Assembly (NCBI GenBank): GCA_025765595.1
Contig: JAIVFH010000051.1
Location: 124,001 to 188,000, forward strand
Reading direction: 5' to 3'
DNA from: Obelidium mucronatum
Taxonomy: Eukaryota; Chytridiomycota; Chytridiomycetes; Chytridiales; Chytriomycetaceae
DNA length: 64,000 nt
Part shown: positions 45,531 to 56,959 of the stretch, one piece after another
Layout of the letters: the number at the start of each line of letters is the position of its first letter
How positions within the stretch are numbered: the first letter of the stretch is position 1
Position numbers and translations under genes: made by a program
Notes under the pieces: generated by a model
Databases searched by the model: none
Told to the model about the DNA's origin: nothing
The model's input: only the letters and a program-made list of their open reading frames with translations

Positions 45531-45898
45531 AGAGTTTAATGAGATTATGAGAAAACTTTTAATTTTATCTTTTTGTAATGGAGGGCTTGGCGAGAGAATA
45601 AGCTGGGTTGTGTATGTAATAAAAAACGAGATCATTTTAGCGTTACCTCTACGAACCCAAGTTTATATATATTTTAGGGTTCAGGTTCCAAACAATAAAA
45701 TTTTGAGCGATCGCAGATAAGAAGAAAGGAAGGTAAGAACTACGACACGTCTACCTATTCCTCCCAAATCTACCTTTTCCTCCCAAATATGATATCTCCC
45801 TAAAAAACGGGCCCTAACTGAAAAGATCTGCTGACCATTGTTGTTATCAGAAATACGAGGGAAAACTGATAAGACTTGAAAGAAAAATTCTGGAAATA
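45531..45898. other. Intergenic region in the GATA array
   Basis: No gene is recognised. It is AT-rich with a short run of near-repeated CTCCCAAAT motifs at 45763-45790 (two copies of TCCTCCCAAAT about 20 bp apart). It lies upstream of GATA gene 6. Confidence 0.3.
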
Positions 45899-47327
45899 AT
45901 GACACAGCCGACTCAGCTCCCGCCAGTCCGATCACTGTACGCACCATGTTTTGAAACTCAGCATCCATACTTGGGGTTGGAACGACGGGCAGCTTCCAGC
46001 GCAAAACAGCCACCCTCATATGGTTCCAAGTCAGAATATCAATCATCAGTTCCAAAGGCAACAGCCTGGATACTACCATCAATCGTCCACTAATGGAGTA
46101 TCAACAAGCTGCAAGATCTATGTACTCTCAACCAACCTCTTACGACAACCCGCCGGTCAATCGAATTGCCCTTCACAGCCACCCTGGCCCCATCTTCGGA
46201 ACCTTGTCATGCAGCTACTGCGGATGTAGAGACCTCAAAGCAGAAGGAGGATGGAAAGTCTGCGCTCACTGTGGTAAGCGAAAACCGCCTCTCTTATCTG
46301 ATATTTCGGTCCCTCTGTTGGGCTTGCTGTGCCGCTCACGTGCCCGTCCGCATGATCCTGGAGAAACCCTAAACTTTGCATTTAAAACAACCAGGAACGA
46401 GAGTTACCGAGAATTCACCAGATTATTCCTTGCAGCAACAAAGTTCTTCACTTGAACATCCACCGCCACGCCCTCTGCCCAATCATGTGATGATGCGACA
46501 CTCATATTCTCCCCCGATTTCCCCACCTTTTCTTGCGGATGCACACCGATTCGGAAGCGCGAGTAGTATGAAGGAGAGGGATTCATCGGAAAAGCAGAGT
46601 CCCTTGCCTCCACCACCGTCGTCATCGTTGTACAGCTTTGAAACCATCGCAACAATCTTTCTCGTCGTCCCAGCCACAAACACCACAAACCACGAGATTC
46701 CAACCAACTGCATTCTGTATGCTCCAACTGCAATATCACGGCGACTACTTTATGGAGGAAAGCGGCTGACGGCAAAACGTTATGCAACCCGTGCGGGTTG
46801 TTTCTGAAAAAGAATGGAACCGAGCGGAAAGTTGCAGTAGTGGAAGATTTGCCGCCATTGATCACGAAGAAATCGCCTATTTCGCGTGTTAGGAAGGAGA
46901 AGGCTGGTGGGGGTGTGGATAACTGGGGACAGAATATAAGCTGTTCGAATTGCTCAACCAGGGAGACTACACTTTGGAGAAGAAACGACGAAGGGTTGCC
47001 GATTTGCAATGCTTGTGGGTTGTATAAAAGGTTGCATGGAATTGATCGGCCTCACGATTTGAAGTCAGAGGTATGAGTTTTATTTTGTTAATTTTTGTGT
47101 TGAATTGAGTTACCGACTGAAGAATTGGCATTTCGCTTCAGGTGATTCGACGGAGAAAACGGGGGCCTCGAGTTAAGCAACCACCGGTGGTGGCAGGTGA
47201 ACAAAAGGGCTCAGATCAAGGTGTCAATGAGAGCAAACTTGACCCTTGTAGTTTGGCATCGTCTACATTGGACAAAACCAAAGCAGATGCTTTGGTGATG
47301 CTTGCAGATGCTTCCAATCAAGTTTAA
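45899..47327 (+). CDS. GATA protein 6 of 8, with three zinc fingers, frameshifted
   Basis: Starts [16 protein letters not shown]. The first knuckle is shortened, C-x2-C-x13-C-x2-C ([21 protein letters not shown] minus its ends). Two further fingers lie close together: [19 protein letters not shown] with [15 protein letters not shown], and [18 protein letters not shown] with [16 protein letters not shown], both with 17-residue loops. Then come an intron, [11 protein letters not shown] and a C-terminus [14 protein letters not shown]. The reading frame shifts near 45.95-46.05 kb, about 46.64 kb and 46.70-46.74 kb, always as if one extra base were present. Two adjacent GATA fingers are usual in animals but less so in fungi, where one is typical. 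Confidence 0.75.
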
Positions 47328-47632
47328 CGGCAGGATGCACTTTCTTTTTCGGAAATAGTACCAACAATTTAATACAATAATATTCCTAATTTATTATTTT
47401 TAATTTCGAATTGGGTTCTGTTGATTTGTCAGAACCTCCGGACAAAGACAAAGCAGCATCGGATAGAGCGAGCGAATCATAAACTTTTTGTGAATATTAT
47501 CTTTTCACGCAGATAAGAGCTTGACCAATTAGATGAGGGGTCCGGCTGTGCAATGCAAAAATACTCAGATCCCGATTGTTTCCGACTGTAGGGGAGATAA
47601 TAAAATTTTCTGCTGGAACCCAAACAGATATC
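47328..47632. other. Intergenic region in the GATA array
   Basis: About 300 bp, AT-rich at the start, with no recognised gene. It should hold the promoter of GATA gene 7. Confidence 0.3.
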
Positions 47633-48978
47633 ATGCCATCCATGACGCAACCTATTCCAGCGACTCTAGAGGCCTTAGTGGTAAGGCCAGAGGACACACA
47701 GCTAATCAGCAGCACTCTAACCGCTTTGCCCTGGCAGAATAATGTGCCCAATTTAACAGTGAGCCACCCGCTGGTGCCAACAACTCCAAGCAAAGACCAT
47801 CCACCACCCCTCTCGGTGGAATCCCCGTACCCACCGACTCCAGCCATCGTACATGCTCAGCAGCCAATCCTGGCACAATCCCCATCGTCCAATATCGCAA
47901 TTATGCAACAGCCTCAAACTGCGAGCATCCTAAAGTGCACTCAGTGTGGATGTGTTGACTCAGACATCTTTAAGAGAACTGCAAAGGGGTATCTCTGTGG
48001 AGAATGTGTTGGTGAGTAGTCTGGTTATCCTTATCAGCTGTAATCTTATAACTTCGGGAAGCCACAAATCCCGGTCGGAACCGGAGCGAAAAAAAGAAAC
48101 CCTCGTTCTTATCCCTTCCCGAAACGCCGTTATCACCTGCTAATCTAATCTTGTTTTGTCCAATTAGGCTCATCTGAAGCAGCGGCGCCTATCCCACAGC
48201 CTCAATCAACTATGCTCCCATACATGTTGAATACCCCATATGTACTCTCTACTCCTTCGACTGCGGCTCAACCATCATATATGAATGTTACCGTCAATTC
48301 TATTCCAGTAGCAGGTGCCGGTACAGTTGATTCCCTGACAATCCTTCGTGAAGAAATTTGCTGCATCAACTGCAAAACAACCACAACTCCTCTTTGGCGA
48401 AGGGATGATAATGGGTATGTGTTGAAGTGGGCTTGTTGTATTCGAGTTCAAGTCATCCCCAGTTGGTTTGATACTTATATTTTTTTTCCTTCAGAAAATC
48501 AATCTGTAACGCGTGTGGGCTCTATTACCGATTGCACGGAATGACGAGACCTGTCACTATGAAATCCCAGGTGATTCGGCGTCGTAACCGAAACTCGAGT
48601 ACATCCAAGGGATCTGCTGTTACTTCCGGAGAAGGTGCTGATGCTACTGCTGCCACAACCGTTTCTGCTGGGACAAAACGGCCATCTTCAGCATCTTCTC
48701 AATCTGCTGGAAAGATAAAAAAGCCACGTGCTGCAAAGGCAGTAGTTGTCAAGAGTGATGAACAGAGATCTTCTACAACCCCACCTTCTACGTATTCAGA
48801 ATCAAGTGCCAGTCCACCTGCTCTTCTTGTTCCGCTTACATCAGAGCCTACAGCTGGGTCTTTTGAACCTACGAAATTGTCCAGTGGCGGAGTCTTGAGT
48901 GAAGCAGAATTTCATGGGTTCGATGCGTTGTTGATTTTGGCCAATGCGTCCCAAAAAATTGAAGGCCAAACTGCTTAA
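47633..48978 (+). CDS. GATA zinc-finger protein 7 of 8
   Basis: Start Met at 47633 (MPSMTQPIPATLEALV); the second Met gives MTQP as in gene 6. The first knuckle is C-x2-C-x16-C-x2-C (CTQCGCVDSDIFKRTAKGY). Introns follow near 48011-48168 and 48416-48495. The main finger is CINCKTTTTPLWRRDDNG then [19 protein letters not shown], 17-residue loop. After it come VIRRRNRNSS, a Ser/Thr/Lys-rich region and FDALLILANASQKIEGQTA at the C-terminus. No frame break is needed, so this is the best full-length model of the array's shared architecture. Confidence 0.82.
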
Positions 48979-49302
48979 TTGGGCACTTTTTGTTTGCTTG
49001 TTTGTTTTGCTTCGTTGGAGTTTAGGTCTCAGATGCTGAGATTTTGTTTATAGTGTTTCTCCCCTGTTTTACCTTCTTCTATCCTGATTCTTTGGTATCT
49101 ATTCCGATAGCCTTAATTATAAAATTCCTGTCTCCCTTTTTTACTTTTAAGAAGAAACTGATACCTGGGTTTGTGTGACCATTGATAAGATGATATCTTT
49201 CGGGAGCCTCGGACCGGAAGTGAAAAATGACCTCCACCCTCAGAAAATTCGCATTGAGTTGAAACCATTTTTCGCAAAACAACAAACACCAACAGAAAAA
49301 AG
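48979..49302. other. Intergenic region in the GATA array
   Basis: No gene is recognised in these 324 bp. The first part is T-rich 3' sequence of gene 7; the second leads to the start of gene 8. Nothing distinctive is seen. Confidence 0.3.
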
Positions 49303-50406
49303 ATGGTCTCGCTTCCACCACTCAAAAGCTTCCTGGCAGACTCTGGCAGTAGATACAATGACCTGTTTCACAGCCAGACAAGTGAACGAGAACTTGGAGA
49401 AACCGAAAGTGAAAGTAGGGTTCTTCTGCCTTCGCTCAGCAAAGGGGTAGGGTTCTTTACGCCACTGCCAGCCGACACCCGCCAGCCAACTGCAACACCT
49501 TCTTCGGCGCCGTCGTGGGCAAGCAGTCCGTCTCCTAGTGTGCCAGTGGATGAGGCTGCCGCCACTGCCACTGCCACTTGCTTCGATACCCGTTGGACAC
49601 GATGCGTCCAGTGCGGGCGAAGTGGCTCTTATCCCCGTTATACCAGCGAGCAGCAGTTTGCTGCAGGGCTTTGTAACTCTTGTAAACGTAAGTGTCTTTG
49701 GCCACTTATCTGTTGTTACACGGAAAAAGGCTGATGGAGGGTCTTGAACAGAAAATTTGCCTGTTGATGCTATCGCTGGGCACTATCAAGAACCCTATCA
49801 ATCCAACTCCAAGGAACTTCAACAACAGCAAGCCAGACAACATTTGACGCTTAATCAACCCGCTTCGCCCAACGGCACCATCACCACCACCACTAAGCTG
49901 CAACAGCACCATCACCAACACCAACATTATCATCAACTAATCCAATGATGATGATTCCACAAGAGTTTCCTCATATTAATATACCCATGATGGCGTCTCC
50001 GCAAAGAAGTATTCCGTACTCACGGCCCCTATCGGCGCATTCTTCTAAACCATCAACCGCCGCCACAGTACAAGCAGCTGATGCTCCAGTCACGGTCTGT
50101 GATAATTGTGAGACAACGCAAACGCCACTTTGGAGACGGCACCCAGTGACCGGGAAACCAATCTGCAATGCATGTGGTCTGCATTATCGACTGCACGGAG
50201 TGATGCGGGTGAAAAAGAGTGGAGCCATTAGACGACGCGTTCGAGTGGCAAGTGCTACGATTGCAGCAACTAATGCTGCAGAGGCGTTGTTGATTGTGGC
50301 GAATGGCGGGGCTGCCAGTAGCTTTCCTGGCGATAGGAGGGGGAGCGGAGGGTACGCTTTACATAGTCCCCAAGTTTCTATACCAGCAGGAAATCAGAAT
50401 TCTTGA
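49303..50406 (+). CDS. GATA zinc-finger protein 8 of 8, frameshifted
   Basis: [17 protein letters not shown] start, a looser version of the array motif. The first knuckle is C-x2-C-x19-C-x2-C ([19 protein letters not shown]). An intron lies at about 49689-49750. A Gln/His-rich linker ([13 protein letters not shown]) contains a one-base frame break near 49.93 kb, before [14 protein letters not shown]. The main finger [19 protein letters not shown] with [15 protein letters not shown] has an 18-residue loop and, alone in the array, no intron within it. Then IRRRVRVAS and [15 protein letters not shown]. It closes the array; the next gene is unrelated. Confidence 0.78.
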
Positions 50407-50551
50407 TTTGATCCTTGCCGAACAAAAAACAAATTAAATACTACATAATAAAAGTCGTTGCGAAGGACTCTCAAAGAGACGCGTGAATAATAATATTTTT
50501 TCTTTTATCGATTCATATACATGTATCTATGGATTTAAAAATAGTGAATTA

Positions 50552-53500
50552 ATGAGTGTTTTTGGAGGAACTGGGTTCTCGTTCCTCCAACCGCCTTCGG
50601 CCTCCTCTTCATCCCAACAGACCACTCAGCCACAGTCAGTCATACATGAGACTGCTGGTAAAAGCGGACAGAAACGATTTGGAAATCGATCTCTTGTTGT
50701 CTCCAGTTCTGCTCCAACAAACACAACATCGACTCCATTCTACGGATCAACATCTTTATTTACGGCGGATAACAATGTTGCAAATCGGGAGAGTAATTTC
50801 AGCAGTGGGGCGGCTACTCCCTTGGACGAAGATGAACTCTTGGAGCTCAGACAATCCAGATTCACTGAAAAGAAAGTCACGGGGTGTTTATACGACAAGG
50901 TGTGCTTCTTCGCTGTTCTTATTGTGCAATCTACTGCGAGGACGGCTCTTGAGAGATTAAAATTGTTTGGTTTCTTGATTCACGACAGTTGAAAGATGAA
51001 CGACCTGCGTTGAAAGAATGGTACATCCAGCAAGGGAAAATATTGCCGGATAATGCTCAAGTCTCTCTTGATAATGCTATCGCGATGGTGGGAGAATGTT
51101 TGGACATGTGTCCTGAGTATGAACGCCATGAACGATGGTTTCGGGATGCTTTGTTTCCGTTTGAAAAGGTTTCCTGATGGTTTTATTATGACTGAGGAAA
51201 ACTCGTAGCGTTTCTTATACGAGAGGGCTCTTTTGCTCGCGTTTTCAAATAGATTCCTGGAACAAATGATGTGGATCATACCAAAGCTGTAAAGAGATAT
51301 CGCAGATCTGCTTCAGACAACTTTACTGTCCTGCCATGTGATGTTCGGCCACCGCATGTTCTTGTGGTAAGTTCCACTGCCGTTCGTTCTTTTGGCGTGT
51401 TGAAAAAATAACATCAACCATCCCTTAAACCAGAAAACATTGGATTACTTGTTTAGAGACCTGCTTCCCCAATATCCACTGCTTGAAACACATGGATTCA
51501 TAAGAGATCGAACTCGCGGCATCAGAAATGACTTTACCATTCAGAATTATCGTGGAATGGAAGCGATTGAATGTCATGAGCGAATTGCCCGTTATCACAT
51601 CATGTGTACATCTCAACTCGTTCAATCGGAAAGTTTCTCTGTCCAACAGGAACAGGAACAGATGCGCAAAAGTAAAACATTGTCTTGAATTCTACAACGA
51701 AGCTGGACTAAATATCACAACATATAACAAACAAAAAATTAAGCACTGCAAAGTCTTCGTGAATATTACGCCGATATGAAAACTGCAGGCATCCACTGCC
51801 CCAATGAACCAGAATTCCAAGCCTACTACATCCTCTCTCATATCTGGCAAAACGAAACCTTTACGCTTGCAGAGAGTCTAGCTCCACATATTTACAATCA
51901 TCCGCACGTACAATTAGCCCTTCGTCTCCAGTACCTTGCGCAAAGCGCCACAGGATCTCAAGAACGGGGATTTAGTCACACTCGTGGTGGTGTGAACGCA
52001 TACACCGAGTTTTTCAGAACGTTGCAGGATTCAGCCACACCGTACCTCTTTGCTGCGATTTTGCATATGGACTTTGACGTGATCCGATGCAATGCATTAA
52101 TGAGCATGAACAAGTGTTTATTTGACTTTGAGCCGCATGTTTCCGTGGTTGAGATTGTTGACTTGCTTGGTCTTGATGATGTTTCTGAGGCAGTTTCCGT
52201 TTTGGAGTACTATGGAGTGGCTGTGGACCACAACCAGATGGACGAGAATTTGAGTGTTGCTCTCATTGGAAAGACTGTTTCGACTGTAGATGGGAGGACG
52301 AAAGTATCGTCGAAGCCTTTTCATGGTTTGATTTTTTTAGTATTAATTGGTGTAGCTTCCATTTAACTTATACTCCTCCCTTTTTCTCTATTTTGTTGTC
52401 TTCAACCTCAGTCAAACAACGTGTGAATTTAGTTCAGCGACCATCTCAACGCTTAGTAAATAGCAAGATTGGGAATGCTCGACTGGATGAAATTCTGGAT
52501 GGATCTTATTTGGGGCCAGCTGGTCTTGTTCCAAAGCCCCATGGGTACATTGCCAGACCAAACATTGGCCCGTTGACTCCCGCAGCAAACGCAAACATAT
52601 TTCCGACAAAAGATCGTCAGGAATCGGTTACACCAACTCCATCGTTCAAGTTTGTAAGTGACGGTGGGGGACTCAAGTTCCCGAATTTTCCAGCAACCAA
52701 GCTGGCTCAGATGCCGCCTGCAGCATCTAATGGCGGTTTCATTGAAACTGTGAAGCCAGCACCCGCTCTGCCTCAAAACATGGACAAACTAACTCCTGCA
52801 CCAGTGGGAATATTTGGAGGAATTGCATCCAAAGTCTCCCCGTTTGCACCTGCTTCACAAAGTAGTGCGCAAGCGCCGCTTATTTCTATTCCTGGATTGT
52901 TTTCTCAGGGTATGGCGGGATTTCAGCAACAGCAGCAAGAACAAAAGCCGATCCCAACACCGTTGCCTTTGCCACAGCCACCACAACTTCCGCAAAATTT
53001 GCAACCGCAGATACTTCCCCAGTTCAATCTTCCATATCAAACCAAAAATTCTCTATTTTCTCCTCTCTCTGAGAAACCACCATCACCGCCACAACAACAA
53101 CTCCACTACCAGCAACATCAGCAACAGGAAAAGCAACAAGTAATACCAGCTTTCCCACAACCAACACCCTCACAAACAGAATCAAAACAACCAACCAAAG
53201 AAGAACTATCTCTCTATGAAACGACACTTCGCTCACTCCTCTCCGAAATCGCGGCAGAATCAATCCACGCGGACAGAACCATAGCACCGCCCCTTCCTCG
53301 ACCGTTTGCTCACGGAGACAATCCACGAAACCATCTCTGAAGTCCACAGGGAAATCGAGCACCAATTCGCCCAAGACCGCCAACGAGCCGCGAATCACTA
53401 CATCTCAAAAACGCAGCAACGAATCTTTCGCGATTGGTTCGTACGTGCTCGTGCCTTGGCTTGCGAACGAGCCGCGAAGGAGGCAAAGAGGCAGGAGAAG

Positions 53501-55965
53501 GCGGTTTTGTTTTATAAGCGTGTATTGGCTGGTGGCTTAGAAGGTGGCTTTTTGAATAGCAATGGAAATAGTACAAGCAGAAAACGAAGGAGGCAGAGTG
53601 ATACTAAGGTGTCTTCCATTGCCACAACTGGAGCATTGGATTTTTTAAAGCCATCAGCAGCAGCTGTGCTAGAGGAACAAAAAGGCAATTCCGGGTTTTT
53701 TCATCATTTAAACCTTCCTCAGATGGTGTTTCCGTCACTATACTCGCGGCACCGGGCGGTTATCGGATCATTAGGACGAGATTTGGTTCCACGGCATTTG
53801 TTTTGGAAGCTTGTGGTCTGTACACCTGCGTTCCGAGTTCAAAAAGCCGGCAGGAATGGCCGTATATGGAGTGAAGGTGGTTTTTCTCTTGCGGATCGAA
53901 CCGCCTCTGTGTGGTTATGTAGTAAATTTGGGGCTGGTGGAGATGGAAGTGGACGGAATCGGTTGTATGCTGCTGCTGTTGAAGAAGCGGGTGAAAACAA
54001 TTGTTCTGCGACAGAGTTATTGAGAGTGAGTTCTGAATTTCCGGATCCAAAGCCGAGGGCTATTGGTCGTGCAGGTGCAAGCAGCAAAGCATCACGATGC
54101 TGGTTGAGTGTGAATGTCTCTCACGTTTCTGTGGAAGGAGAGGCAATTTATCCCCTCAAGGTGAATTCGGAGGCAGTTTCAAGTGGGACTCAGGCTGTTT
54201 TGTTTCAGTTTCGCGGGTTTGATTGTGGAAGTGATGTTGAGGACGATGAAAATGATTGCGTGACTGATCTTGAAAGGAGCTGGTGGGAATACGAACGAGA
54301 AAGGCTCTATTCACTGTTGAGCACACTGCCGATTGGTTCCAAGGTGCCCTTGTTATTGGCATTTGTCCCCACGGAAATATGACGGTGGAAGAGTTCAAGA
54401 ATAGGGCTGGAATCGAGTTGAATTTGCAGTCCATTTTGTGTGAGAATGGAGGACCTGTTTCGGCGGTGGATGTTATTTCGTTGGGTTCCACAGCGTTTGA
54501 TCACATTGCTGCAATGAAGGCACTAAATGACGGCATCAAATGGATGGCTGAAAACTCTTTGTTGCAACCAGTGATGCAGTTTAATATTTTAAAAGGTAAG
54601 AGAGGCTGGTTGGTGACTTAAGTCAATTAACGAAAATTTCCATCCCGTCAGACACTTTTGAGAGTCAAGGGATCGAAGCAATTCGATTCGCATTCAACAA
54701 GATTGAAGAATCTATTCCTGATCCTGATTTCGGTGAGCACTTTTGTTTTCTGGTCTTCAAACATTTCAAGCTGAATCATAATTATACAGCTTTGGATGGA
54801 AACCGTCATCTTGAGACATTCAATGCACTTGTTGTGATCCATAATTCGCAAGTTAATGCAATCACGCAAATTCTCACCGCCCAAGAAAACGCAAATATAA
54901 CATTCCCAGCGTTAGAATTGGCAACTGCACAAACCGGACAACAACCACAGATACCCCCAATCATATGGAATCATCCAACAACGCTTGAAAGACTTTCTCA
55001 AGTAACAGCCGCATTTTTGCCTTCCACCAATGTCACATGCCGTTGATTTGGAAAACACTTCTATTGCAAAAGTCAAGCAGTTGAAGCATATGTACGAAGA
55101 CTATATTGTTCAGCTGTCCAAGCGCAAGATATTGGATGAAACCTTAGCAACAGCAGTGCTGTCTGATTTATGGAACTACTTTGCGAAGTTCGAGCAGAAC
55201 TTTACTATTACGAGCAGCAGCAGTACTACATCTATTCACTCGAGACAGCAGAGATACGATGCTTTTCCATTCGCAAAAGTTGGAATGTGTATTGTGTCGA
55301 GTGTCGTCGACGCACTCAAAACACAGCTCCAGATTTGTGTCAAGGAAATGCTGAACGAATCAAAAATGACGAAACCAAATCACCCATTTCCAGAACAGAG
55401 CCCATGGTATGACTGGACAAAGGTGTTCCCGGCTATGCAGGAGTTTGAAACCCAAGTTGACGCGATTGTGTTTGGATGGGAAGCAGAAGTCCTTGGCCCC
55501 TGGAAAAAGGTTCAAGAAACAAAAAGAGAGGCTGAGAAGGAACAGCAACGAAAACTACAGAATGACAACAAGGCTCGGATGTTGAATTCTGCGTTTGACT
55601 CACCAGGCTCGTCCATGTTGAAGTTATTCCACTACCTGTACGGAGAGAAAAGAGGCCGTTGGTACTTTCGTCTTCATATCCTCAGGGGAGTTATACTTTT
55701 GACTATGGGACTCCTATTCCGCGGGAGTTGTTGGGTGAAGAAGACGGATCGTCTGTCGTTTCGTCTCCCTTGTCCCTGTCCCATCTCCAACCAGTGTATC
55801 ATCAGCAACAACAGCAAGCACATCACCATCATCAAATATCCTAATGCGAGTTCTTTGACATCGGCCCCACTATCTGCGTATGCTTTACTAAAACTGAGAG
55901 TCCAAGAAGCGCTTGCACTGTCACGCCTCGAAATTGCAAACAGCAAAAAGAGATTAGCGCAGTAA
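50552..55965 (+). CDS. SAC3: SAC3/GANP-family mRNA export protein, frameshifted
   Basis: Start at MSVFGGTGFSFLQPP (50552). FG-like N-terminus, then the Sac3 M-region: GECLDMCPEYERHER, KAVKRYRRSASDN, PHVLVKTLDYLFRDLLPQYP, FIRDRTRGIRNDF and REYYADMKTAG, followed by helical repeats and a winged-helix-like end (EAVSVLEYYGVAVD). The middle is Pro/Gln-rich. The C-terminal part has a long helix (EHQFAQDRQRAANHY), as in GANP's CID region. SAC3 is the scaffold of TREX-2 at nuclear pores and couples transcription to mRNA export. Several introns. Frame breaks near 53.29, 54.37 (C4 tract), 55.03, 55.65 and 55.83 kb interrupt the C-terminal half; the N-terminal half is clean. Confidence 0.85.
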
Positions 55966-56035
55966 AATTGAAAAGAATAAATTCGGGGGGATATCTCCTC
56001 GTTGTCCAAGGATATTTATTGTTTGTTGGGGATGA

Positions 56036-56458
56036 TTAGACTTGGGCCGCCGAAGGAGCAGTTTGCACGATTTGTTGGATCTTGTTTGCAACTGAAGATT
56101 CGTCCAAGTTTTCGAGAATGATTTTACGTTCGACTCCATTGGCTGAAAGAACGAGGAGTTGGTTGGGTTCAAAAAAAAAACAGAAAACAGTCTAAATACC
56201 GTAGCGACCAAAGACTCTTGCTTCAACGTTTTGGGCTTCTCTAACTAGAATTGGAACTGAAGGATTTGCGGCTTTGAGGACAGCGTATTGGTTGAGGACA
56301 AAGTCTCTTTTGGGTTTTGATGTTTCAATTTGCGTCAAAAGACTGATCCCTCCCTTCGAATTAAGAGTATTTAGGGTGTACCTAGTTCCCTTGGATCCAA
56401 GGGCGCTTTGGCTGCAGTGGATCCGGAGTTCTTTCAGCGACGAAGTGAAGCGAACCAA
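56036..56458 (-). CDS. NDUFA2: NDUFA2 (complex I B8 subunit)
   Basis: Three exons. MVRFTSSLKELRIHCSQS then GSKGT, a 65-nt intron (GTACAC donor), DFVLNQYAVLKAANPSVPIL and VREAQNVEARVFGRYG, an intron of about 60 nt, and ANGVERKIILENLDESSVAN to the stop at 56036. This is the thioredoxin-like L51/S25/CI-B8 fold of the accessory complex I subunit NDUFA2 (fungal 10.5 kDa subunit) on the matrix side of the inner membrane. Its length (about 95 residues) and the conserved (I/L)REA and RYG positions agree with the family. Confidence 0.88.
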
Positions 56459-56701
56459 TTTTATTCTTGAAAAATAAAATTAAAACAGATAAATGAATAA
56501 GTTCCAATATTGCATAACAGTACTTGTACTCTAAGTTCTCTTAACACTTCCAATACTTTATTTGCATATAGAAAGCATGTTTTAAAAAAAGAAAAAAGGC
56601 TCAAGACAAATAACAACAACAAAAAAAGATTAGACAATGAAAATGTCTTTAAAGGTACGAGATCACGCTTTCGTTCTTTTCAACTTGTGTGTGTTATTCT
56701 T

Positions 56702-56959
56702 TTACAAAATGCTGCGCTTGTAGAACTTTCCCTCGAAGGAACCGTTTGGGTCCATCATCTTGACAGTGTGTCCTTCAGGAACGTCCAAGTGTGGGAAAGG
56801 GTTCTTGCGGCTCCAGACTACGTCTTGGGATCGCGCCAGGCGGGAAAGGTACCAAGAAGCTCCAGCTCCGGCAACTCCGAGGATGGCAAAGATTGGGTAG
56901 ACGGCACTGTAGTTGCAAGTGGTAAGGATTTTGGTTAAGAAGGATTTCGCATTGGACAT
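56702..56959 (-). CDS. NDUFA4/MLRQ-like respiratory subunit
   Basis: One exon of 85 residues: a basic start (MSNAKSFLTKILTT), then YPIFAILGVAGAGASWYLSR, a single membrane helix, followed by LARSQDVVWSRKNPFPHLDV. The helix, the LAR and the DVVW-RK-NPFP block are typical of the NDUFA4/MLRQ family, now regarded as a cytochrome c oxidase subunit in animals. The gene is complete as seen. The first ~16 residues could be a presequence. Confidence 0.75.
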   Translation of the reverse strand: MSNAKSFLTKILTTCNYSAVYPIFAILGVAGAGASWYLSRLARSQDVVWSRKNPFPHLDVPEGHTVKMMDPNGSFEGKFYKRSIL

